Below are positions 57,661 to 64,000 of a stretch of 64,000 bases of DNA, piece by piece; position 1 is the stretch's first letter, and the number at the start of each line of letters is the position of its first letter. The translations under genes were made by a program, and so were the position numbers. Origin of the DNA: Leptospira fainei serovar Hurstbridge str. BUT 6 (GTDB taxonomy: Bacteria > Spirochaetota > Leptospiria > Leptospirales > Leptospiraceae); NCBI RefSeq assembly GCF_000306235.2, contig NZ_AKWZ02000011.1, positions 1-64,000 of the forward strand, written 5' to 3'. A model generated the notes under the pieces. It did not search any database and was not told the DNA's origin. It saw nothing but the letters and a program-made list of their open reading frames with translations.

Positions 57661-58941
57661 ATGAGCGAATTCGCAAGGCAACTTTTAGAGCGGGTCCACA
57701 AGCAAGAGTATGGTCAAATTCTCGCGACTCTTATCGGATGGTTGGGGGATTTCGAGTTAGCGGAAGAAGCCCTCCAAGATGCATTTCTCGCAGCGGTCGA
57801 ACATTGGGAGAGACTGGGAGTTCCTAATAAACCGGGGGCTTGGTTAACTACTACTGCTCGTCGAAAAGCGGTGGATCGCATTCGAAGAAATCGTTCCTAT
57901 TCGATAGATCCTCTTTCGCTCGAAATTATGGATTCCGTTCAAACCCTCGAGGTCGAAAACGTATCGGACGATTCAGAGATTCCCGATGAACGCTTAAAAC
58001 TGATCTTTACCTGCTGCCACCCGGCCTTGCCGATAGAACATCAAATCGCACTGACACTTCATACGCTCGGTGGACTTACTACTGCGGAAATCGCTTCCGC
58101 CTTTCTTGTCCCGATAGCGACTATGGCACAGAGGCTGGTACGCGCTAAACGAAAGATAAAAGATGCGCGCATTCCTTATTATGTACCTCCGATTCATTTG
58201 CTCGCGGAAAGAGTAGATTCGGTTTTGGCGGTACTTTATCTTATTTTTACGGAAGGTTACGCTGCGACCTCAGGCGATTCGCTCATCCGGCAGGAGTTAT
58301 GCGATGAGGCGATCAGGCTATGCAGAATTATCGAACTTTTGATTCGCAGAAAAAAAGTCCGGACCGATGTTCCGGACCAACAATACGCCGAAGTTCTCGG
58401 ATTATTGTCGTTGATGCTTCTGACTTATTCGAGACGAAGAGCCAGAGTGGGAGAGGACGGAGAATTGATCGTACTTAGCGATCAAAAACGTTCTCTTTGG
58501 GAAAAAGCGGAAATCCAGGAAGGATTGGTCTTATTAGATACTGCCTTGCATTTAAAACATATCGGACCTTATCAACTTCAAGCCGCAATCAATTCTATCC
58601 ATGCAAGTTCCCCCGATGCAGGATCGACAAATTGGAGGCGAATTTCCGAACTGTATAGACAACTTCTTCTCTTTAACGATACTGCAATCGTACGGCTGAA
58701 TTGCGCGGTCTCGATATCGATGGCAGGCGACCCCGCCGAAGGTCTTCTTTTATTAGAATCGTTAAACGAAGAGTTAGACTCATTTGCTCCGTATCACCTA
58801 GCTCGCGCGGACATGCTTACTCGTATGAATGACAAAAAGAAAGCGAAAGAGGAATATCGTTTGGCATTGAACCTGACCCAAAACCAAGTGGAACGGGAAT
58901 TTATAGGCCGGAAAATCGCGGAATTCTCCGACCTAGAGTAA
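57661..58941 (+). CDS. ECF sigma factor with C-terminal extension (ECF42-like)
   Basis: A 426-residue sigma factor. Region 2 (LATLIGWLGDFELAEEALQD, AFLAAVEHWERLGVPNKPGA, WLTTTARRKAVDRIRRNRSY) and region 4 (TLHTLGGLTTAEIASAFLVP, IATMAQRLVRAKRKIKDARI) are followed by about 230 residues in which FTEGYAATSGDSLIRQELCD and AINSIHASSPDAGSTNWRRI recur in the ECF42 group, which lacks a classic anti-sigma and uses the extension for control. Paired with the YciI-like gene. Confidence 0.93.
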   Translation: MSEFARQLLERVHKQEYGQILATLIGWLGDFELAEEALQDAFLAAVEHWERLGVPNKPGAWLTTTARRKAVDRIRRNRSYSIDPLSLEIMDSVQTLEVENVSDDSEIPDERLKLIFTCCHPALPIEHQIALTLHTLGGLTTAEIASAFLVPIATMAQRLVRAKRKIKDARIPYYVPPIHLLAERVDSVLAVLYLIFTEGYAATSGDSLIRQELCDEAIRLCRIIELLIRRKKVRTDVPDQQYAEVLGLLSLMLLTYSRRRARVGEDGELIVLSDQKRSLWEKAEIQEGLVLLDTALHLKHIGPYQLQAAINSIHASSPDAGSTNWRRISELYRQLLLFNDTAIVRLNCAVSISMAGDPAEGLLLLESLNEELDSFAPYHLARADMLTRMNDKKKAKEEYRLALNLTQNQVEREFIGRKIAEFSDLE

Positions 58942-59219
58942 GATAAACATTTCATTATACTTCTTTCAGTATCGTACTCGTGGATAAAGATAACCGAGAT
59001 AATTCAAGCACCCGAATTATTTTCATACATATATATCCATTTGATTTTTTGTTGAATGAATGCCGGCCCGATCAACTGAATTCGAAAGTAAATCAAAGGT
59101 AGGAAATTTATTTGAATTGAATTGACTCCTTTTCGTCTTTTTTTTAAAGATAGCAAGAACTATCAAGCGGGCAAGCGGCGCCTCGCGTATTATCTATTTA
59201 AGCAGAAAGCGAGACTATC

Positions 59220-60053
59220 ATGGATTTTGTCCAAAAGGCGCTTTGGTTTGTCGAAAGCCATAAACGGGATACTATTTCTCTCGAAGAGATAGCCGATGTG
59301 TGCGGAGTCTCTCCATTTCACCTAACCCGCACTTTCGCGACAGCCATGGGAGTCTCGTTAATGCGATATGTTCGGGCTCGCCGATTAAGCGAGGCAGCGA
59401 GACAACTTGCGCTAGGAAATAAGGATATCCTCTATCTAGCGCTCGATGTCGGTTACGGTTCACACGAGGCTTTTACTCGTGCCTTCCGCGATCAGTTCGC
59501 TCTGACACCGGAGCAGATTCGAGCTCAAGGCCACCTGAACAATATTACTTTAACGGAGCCTATAACAATGAATGCCGTCCCAATTTCAAACATGGACCCG
59601 CCTAGATTCGAGACCCTGAAACCAAGAGTTTTCGTCGGTCTCGTAGAACGTTATGATTGTGAATCGCCTGGAGGAATCCCCGACCAATGGCAACGTTTTT
59701 CCCCTTATATAGGAAACATTCCTGGTCAGGTAGGAGATACCGCATACGGTATTAATTTCAACTTCGATAAGGACGGAAACTTCGAGCATATGAGCGGAGT
59801 CGAAGTTAACGAACTTTCTAGTATTCCGAAAGGATTGAATACTCTTCGTATACCTGCACAACGATACGCGGTTTTTTCCCACAAGGATCATATCGCCGGA
59901 ATACGGGCAAGTTTTGTCGCGATCTGGAATAAATTACTTCCTGAGTCGGGAGTAAAAGCGGTCGAAGGCCCGAACTTCGAGTGCTATGGCCGCGAATTTA
60001 ATCCGAAAACCGGCTTAGGCGGTCTTGAGATTTGGATTCCGATCGAGGGTTAA
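59220..60053 (+). CDS. AraC-family regulator with GyrI-like effector domain
   Basis: A 277-residue regulator. An N-terminal AraC DNA-binding domain (about residues 1-108; TISLEEIADVCGVSPFHLTR, VSLMRYVRARRLSEAARQLA, DILYLALDVGYGSHEAFTRA) is joined to a GyrI/SOUL-like effector-binding domain (about 125-277; PPRFETLKPRVFVGLVERYD, SIPKGLNTLRIPAQRYAVFS, LGGLEIWIPI). This is the Rob/TetD-like layout; a small hydrophobic ligand is probable. Confidence 0.93.
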   Translation: MDFVQKALWFVESHKRDTISLEEIADVCGVSPFHLTRTFATAMGVSLMRYVRARRLSEAARQLALGNKDILYLALDVGYGSHEAFTRAFRDQFALTPEQIRAQGHLNNITLTEPITMNAVPISNMDPPRFETLKPRVFVGLVERYDCESPGGIPDQWQRFSPYIGNIPGQVGDTAYGINFNFDKDGNFEHMSGVEVNELSSIPKGLNTLRIPAQRYAVFSHKDHIAGIRASFVAIWNKLLPESGVKAVEGPNFECYGREFNPKTGLGGLEIWIPIEG

Positions 60054-60059
60054 ATAAAT

Positions 60060-60092
60060 CTCCGTGCAATTGTTTACTTCAATTGCACGGAG
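60060..60092. terminator. Hairpin between convergent genes
   Basis: Perfect 13-bp stem CTCCGTGCAATTG (60060-60072) / CAATTGCACGGAG (60080-60092) with a 7-base loop. Placed between the AraC-like gene and the end of the kinase operon. Confidence 0.65.
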
Positions 60093-60114
60093 TAATCCTT
60101 CACTTCACTCAAAT

Positions 60115-62166
60115 TTACTGTTCAATTAACTCTAATAATTCGGTAAGCCTATACGGCTTTTGAATAAACTCGACCGGTCCTTCACGAAGCATTCGTTCCT
60201 TAACTTCCAATCCGATAAATCCGCTAGCAACGACCACTCTTACGTTCTCGCCAAAGGATAAAATTTTACGAATGACTTCTTCGCCTCCCAAATAAGGCAA
60301 CCCGAGATCCGAAATAACAATGGATATTTCAGCTTGATATTTTCTATAAATATTCAATCCTTCTTCCCCGTCGCCGGCCAGTAATATATTATAGCCTTTC
60401 GGCACCAAATAATCATATATTAAACTTCTTAACATCTCTTCATCTTCGATAAATAGAATAAATCCTTTACGTTTATGCAACCCATGGCTTTCCTCTTTTA
60501 AGACGGGCGCGATAAGTTCAGGCATATTTTTCTTTATGGGTAAAAAGATCGAAAATGTCGTCCCGGCCGATAATGCACTATCGATTTCGATCAAACCCTC
60601 GTGGTTTTCCACAATTCCATAAACTACGGACAGACCTAAACCAGTCCCTTTACTAGCTTGCTTCGTAGTGAAAAAAGGTTCGAAAATTCTTTCCTTCGTT
60701 CTTTCGTCCATGCCGGTTCCCGTATCCGAAACTTGAATCGCCACGTAGCGATTGTATTTTAATTTCGGATTCATCTCGTTTGGATCGGGTTCCTCCATGA
60801 TTTTAGTGACGATCGTAAGAGTTCCCCCGTCCGGCATCGCGTCTCTCGCATTAATCGAAAGATTAAGCAGCAATTGATGGATTTGAGTGGCATCACATCT
60901 TATCGAGGGAAGATTATTTTCCAATTGAAAATCAAGTCGTATAGTTTTAGGAATCGTTTCGATCAGAAATGCCCTGATCTCTTCGGCGACCGCATTTATA
61001 TTTGAAAGTCCGAAGATGGTATCGGTCTTTCTAGAAAATGTAAGTAATTGTCTTACGATTCCAGCGCCTCTCTCACATCCTTTTTGAATAGCATTAGCAC
61101 AACGTTCGATTTGATTTTGGTCGTCCCGCTTAGATTGCAAAAGAAATGCGTGGCCGGAGATAATGGATAAAATATTGTTAAAGTCGTGAGCGATACCGCT
61201 AGAGAAATTTCCCAATGTCTCCATTTTCTGGGCTTCCCTAAGTTGTTTTTCAAGCGAACGCTCTTTCGTCCTATCGATAAAAATTTCGCAAATTGCCTTT
61301 GTTTGTGAATCCGTAATGAACGGGAAAATATGCAGCATAACCTGAAGCGGACGTTCATCTCGCCGTTTAAGGACGACTTCCCGGTTTAAAATGGCACCGC
61401 TTACGGCTTTTTGAAACAACGATCTCGCCTCATCCATATTGGACAAAGGCACTATATACTCGCATAGATCGTTTCCTTTTAAACTCTCTTCCGTAAACTG
61501 AAACATTTCCTGGAACGTTTTATTCACGGTGATTACTCGGCTCTCAGTATTTAAGATTGCTAAACCGATAGGGGATACGTCAAAAAGGAGATTAAAATTA
61601 TATTTTTGTCGAACCGATTCTTCTTCCGCTTTTTTTCGCTCCTGCATTTCAAAGTTTAGTTTGTTATTCTGCTCTATGAGCTTCATATTTTGTTCTTCAA
61701 GTTTTTCCACGAGGCTGTGACTATATTCGCGGAGTATCGTCTCGTTCGAATAATTGATCGGAGACAATATTCGATCTTTTGCATTTTCCCGGATAGAATG
61801 AATCGATTCTAGAATCGCCTGAACCGGGGAAGGTTTCTTGAAGAATCGATCGGCGCCTAGTTTTAAAGCGAACTCTTCATCCCCTGCGGATGTGTAAGTG
61901 GCGGTATAAAAAATAAAAGCAATTGAATCATATTTCTTATTTCTTCTTATATTCGCGCAAAATTCGTACCCGTCCATATTAGGCATAAGAATGTCGGATA
62001 TTATAGCCTCGACTTTATTATTCTCCAAGATGGACAAGGCCTTTATCCCGTCCGAAGCTTCATATACCGTATAGCCGTCTCCTTGCAAACGGACTCTCAA
62101 TATCTTAAGATTCATCGGTTGGTCGTCGACTATCAGTATTGAAATCGGTTCCTCGAGTGCGTTCAT
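60115..62166 (-). CDS. Hybrid histidine kinase (REC-PAS-HisKA-HATPase-REC)
   Basis: A 683-residue cytoplasmic kinase. A receiver at about 9-130 (ILIVDDQPMNLKILRVRLQG; AIISDILMPNMDGYEFCANI), a coiled coil, PAS at about 190-310, HisKA with FSSGIAHDFNNILSIISGHA (about 325; NtrB-type FNN), ATPase (NLSINARDAMPDGGTLTIVT; DTGTGMDERT; GTGLGLSVVYGI) and a second receiver at about 565-683 (FILFIEDEEMLRSLIYDYLV; IVISDLGLPYLGGEEVIRKI). Last gene of a reverse-strand signalling operon. Confidence 0.94.
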   Translation of the reverse strand: MNALEEPISILIVDDQPMNLKILRVRLQGDGYTVYEASDGIKALSILENNKVEAIISDILMPNMDGYEFCANIRRNKKYDSIAFIFYTATYTSAGDEEFALKLGADRFFKKPSPVQAILESIHSIRENAKDRILSPINYSNETILREYSHSLVEKLEEQNMKLIEQNNKLNFEMQERKKAEEESVRQKYNFNLLFDVSPIGLAILNTESRVITVNKTFQEMFQFTEESLKGNDLCEYIVPLSNMDEARSLFQKAVSGAILNREVVLKRRDERPLQVMLHIFPFITDSQTKAICEIFIDRTKERSLEKQLREAQKMETLGNFSSGIAHDFNNILSIISGHAFLLQSKRDDQNQIERCANAIQKGCERGAGIVRQLLTFSRKTDTIFGLSNINAVAEEIRAFLIETIPKTIRLDFQLENNLPSIRCDATQIHQLLLNLSINARDAMPDGGTLTIVTKIMEEPDPNEMNPKLKYNRYVAIQVSDTGTGMDERTKERIFEPFFTTKQASKGTGLGLSVVYGIVENHEGLIEIDSALSAGTTFSIFLPIKKNMPELIAPVLKEESHGLHKRKGFILFIEDEEMLRSLIYDYLVPKGYNILLAGDGEEGLNIYRKYQAEISIVISDLGLPYLGGEEVIRKILSFGENVRVVVASGFIGLEVKERMLREGPVEFIQKPYRLTELLELIEQ

Positions 62167-62168
62167 AG

Positions 62169-62606
62169 TTAGAACTCCGTCTCGAAATGGAGGTCTATTA
62201 AATTCTTCTGATGACGCATTTTAAAATCGCGTTTAGTATCTTCGATCGCCTTAGATAGAAATCGAGTATCGATCGGCTTTACCATATATGCCGAACAGCC
62301 GGCTTTCAAAGCTTCAAAGCGCGTATATCGATCCGGGTAAGACGTAATTGCTATGATCGGTATCTGGCAAACGTTCCGGTCGTTCCTAATCATCCGAGCT
62401 AAAGCAAATCCATCTATTCCCGGCAACGAAAGATCTAATAGTATTAGCGTGGGACGGTTCGTTTGCAACGTCTCCCATGCTTCTTTAACCCCCCGCGCTT
62501 TCGAAACATTATAGCCGGCGTACGAGAGTACGACATGCGCTAACTTCATTTGCACTAAGTCATCTTCAACGATCAGAATATTCATAAAATTATCAGGACT
62601 CGGCAC
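62169..62606 (-). CDS. Stand-alone response-regulator receiver protein
   Basis: A 145-residue single receiver. MNILIVEDDLVQMKLAHVVL-like start with the acidic pair, phosphorylation aspartate in LILLDLSLPGIDGFALARMI, the threonine in IIAITSYPDRYTRFEALKAG and lysine in YMVKPID. No output domain, so it acts by phosphotransfer or protein binding. Lies 2 bp before the hybrid kinase gene. Confidence 0.92.
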   Translation of the reverse strand: MPSPDNFMNILIVEDDLVQMKLAHVVLSYAGYNVSKARGVKEAWETLQTNRPTLILLDLSLPGIDGFALARMIRNDRNVCQIPIIAITSYPDRYTRFEALKAGCSAYMVKPIDTRFLSKAIEDTKRDFKMRHQKNLIDLHFETEF

Positions 62607-62627
62607 ATTAATGCGGAAAATATATCA

Positions 62628-63008
62628 TCAATCATGGCGAACATTTCCTAAAAATCCAATCACCTGTGAAGGGAAGATTCGCGTGTTTATCGGTTTAGTG
62701 ATATATCCGATACAGCCCGACTGAAACGCTTTTTCTTGATCCCCTTTCATAGCGTACGAAGTTAGGGCGACTATCGGGATATGTTTAGTTTTGTTATTTT
62801 CTTTAAGCAATTTTGTAAGAGTAAGCCCGTCCATACCGGGCAATTCGATATCCATTAATATAATATCCGGCAGAAACATTTCTAAATTATGCAATGTGTC
62901 TTCCGCATCGATCGCGCTTATAATTTCGAAGCCGGCCGATTTTAGTACATTACAAGCCAATTTTAAATTGGTCGGATTATCGTCGACTATCAGGACTTTC
63001 GCGTTCAT
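62628..63008 (-). CDS. Stand-alone response-regulator receiver protein
   Basis: A 126-residue single receiver of the DivK/CheY type. KVLIVDDNPTNLKLACNVLK, IILMDIELPGMDGLTLTKLL (aspartate at about 53), IVALTSYAMKGDQEKAFQSG and GYITKPINTRIF follow the DivK pattern. It overlaps the upstream kinase gene by 4 bp, so it is translationally coupled to it and is its probable partner. Confidence 0.93.
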   Translation of the reverse strand: MNAKVLIVDDNPTNLKLACNVLKSAGFEIISAIDAEDTLHNLEMFLPDIILMDIELPGMDGLTLTKLLKENNKTKHIPIVALTSYAMKGDQEKAFQSGCIGYITKPINTRIFPSQVIGFLGNVRHD

Positions 63009-64000
63009 AAGGCTTGGCTCGTATCAAGGACTCTAGGTAAGTTAATCGTAAACGTGGAACCTTTCCCGAGTTCGCTTTCTATCGCGATGGATCCTTGTAG
63101 TAGCTCGACAAATCTTTTTGTTAGCGCAAGACCGAGACCCGTCCCTTGGTATTGGCGATTCATTCCGGAATCTAATTGCTGGAACTCCTTAAATAAACGA
63201 CTTAAATCCTCTTCCTTGATTCCTATTCCGGTATCCTTGACTTGAATTTCCAGTCGATCGAGATTAATAAAGGATGAATAAATCTCCACTTTTCCCTTTT
63301 CTTGCGTAAATTTTACGGCATTGGAAAGCAGATTGAATAGGATTTGTTTAAATCGTTGGTGGTCAAGGGTTACATCGTCATTTCCGTTCGAAATAACTTT
63401 GCTGATATCTATTTGCTTTTCGTGAGCGAGAGTAGAAACGATCGCGATGGCGTCTTCTATCGCATTTGCAACCGAGAACGTTTCCGGAAAAAGTTCCATT
63501 TTACCGGCTTCAACCTTCGACAAATCGAGGACATCATTTATCAGATTCAACAAATGTCTTCCGCTTTGCAGCACATCTTCAAGATATTCCTTTTGCTCGC
63601 CGTTCAATTTTCCCGGCTTCTCGTCTAGAAGGAATTCGGAAAAACCGATGATCGCATTTAGGGGAGTACGTAATTCATGCGACATGCTGGCAAGGAATTC
63701 GCTTTTCAGACGACTCGCCTCTTGAAGTTTTTGCTCGAACCGTTTTCGCTCGGTTACGTCCCGGATAGCGCTGGAAACGAATAGTCCCTCTTCGGTTTCA
63801 AGCGGACTAAGACTGATCTCTACAGGAAATTCCGTACCGTTTTTACGAATCCCCAACAGTTCGAGATTGGCCCCCATAGCCCGAACTTTCGGATTCGAAA
63901 AAAAATCAGTTCGATGTCTCGGATGTACCTCTCGAAATTTCTCCGGGATTAATATTTCGATCTTTTGTCCCAATAGTTCGTCTCTTTCCCAGCCGAACAA
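63005..64000 (-). CDS. PAS-domain histidine kinase, 5' end outside the window
   Basis: The last 331 residues of a kinase that runs off the right edge. PAS at about 1-90 (FGWERDELLGQKIEILIPEK; NLELLGIRKNGTEFPVEISL), HisKA with FLASMSHELRTPLNAIIGFS (about 105), N box FNLLSNAVKFTQEKGKVEIY, G1 VKDTGIGIKEEDL, F box FKEFQQLDSGMNRQYQGTGL and G2 LGLALTKRF. First visible gene of the operon with the two receivers and the hybrid kinase. Confidence 0.93.
   Translation of the reverse strand: MFGWERDELLGQKIEILIPEKFREVHPRHRTDFFSNPKVRAMGANLELLGIRKNGTEFPVEISLSPLETEEGLFVSSAIRDVTERKRFEQKLQEASRLKSEFLASMSHELRTPLNAIIGFSEFLLDEKPGKLNGEQKEYLEDVLQSGRHLLNLINDVLDLSKVEAGKMELFPETFSVANAIEDAIAIVSTLAHEKQIDISKVISNGNDDVTLDHQRFKQILFNLLSNAVKFTQEKGKVEIYSSFINLDRLEIQVKDTGIGIKEEDLSRLFKEFQQLDSGMNRQYQGTGLGLALTKRFVELLQGSIAIESELGKGSTFTINLPRVLDTSQAL

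Noticed and set aside
60060..60092. Strong hairpin as a regulatory element of the AraC gene
   Set aside because: Its place between convergent gene ends makes a transcription stop the simpler reading.
1..64000. tRNA, rRNA or a site-specific integrase gene
   Set aside because: I looked for tRNA-like cloverleaf ends and for tyrosine recombinase RxxR/HxxR motifs and saw none.

Overview
The window looks like chromosomal DNA of a spirochaete of the genus Leptospira or a close relative. The reasons are a moderate, about 40% GC composition, the style of the housekeeping genes on the right (membrane FMN-glutamate synthase, 7TM-DISM diguanylate cyclase, GDPD lipoprotein, RRM protein, small conserved proteins of Leptospira type) and a very large set of two-component genes. 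The genus is an inference; there is no rRNA or tRNA in the window to fix it.

Region 1 (1-13.1 kb) is an integron gene-cassette array. About ten long attC sites (roughly 140-160 bp, with RYYYAAC at the left end and GTTRRRY at the right end, rich in internal inverted repeats) alternate with one- or two-gene cassettes. All sites point the same way. No integrase gene lies in the window; it would be to the left, or this is an integrase-less attC cluster. Cassette contents, left to right: HigB/HigA; MntA/HepT (with an IS3-family element in the 3' end of hepT); an unknown 179-aa protein; a P-loop protein plus a membrane-anchored coiled-coil protein; BrnT/BrnA in reverse orientation; BrnT/BrnA; a DUF262 (GmrSD-like) gene cut off by a decayed IS256-family element; an AIPR-type abortive-infection protein of higher GC; HigB (frameshifted)/HigA; two RibD-type reductases; and a methionine aminopeptidase. 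The array is therefore rich in toxin-antitoxin and phage-defence genes. Many cassettes also carry a short hairpin with a conserved TCCN loop beside attC, and several toxin operons have a promoter placed so that the transcript would be leaderless.

Region 2 (13.1-39.9 kb) is a zone of small accessory genes with recurring families: ArsR repressors, SRPBCC/AHSA1 proteins, DoxX-like membrane proteins, RibD_C reductases, VOC proteins, methyltransferases, an AAC(3)-I-like acetyltransferase, a CPBP protease and a DHA2 efflux pump. Broken gene copies and eroded attC-like remnants between about 13 and 21 kb suggest that part of this zone is an older, fossilised section of the cassette array. Three separate ArsR operons pair a repressor with SRPBCC or DoxX partners and carry palindromes at or just upstream of the ArsR start codon.

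Region 3 (40-60 kb) is ordinary core chromosome: FAD-dependent oxidoreductase, RRM protein, thioesterase, GDPD lipoprotein, FMN-glutamate synthase, LpxH-like phosphoesterase, long-chain acyl-CoA synthetase, diguanylate cyclase, polysaccharide deacetylase, SDR/Rrf2 pair, YciI/ECF sigma pair and an AraC-GyrI regulator. Region 4 (60.1-64 kb) is a reverse-strand signalling operon: a PAS-histidine kinase running off the window edge, two stand-alone receiver proteins and a REC-PAS-kinase-REC hybrid.
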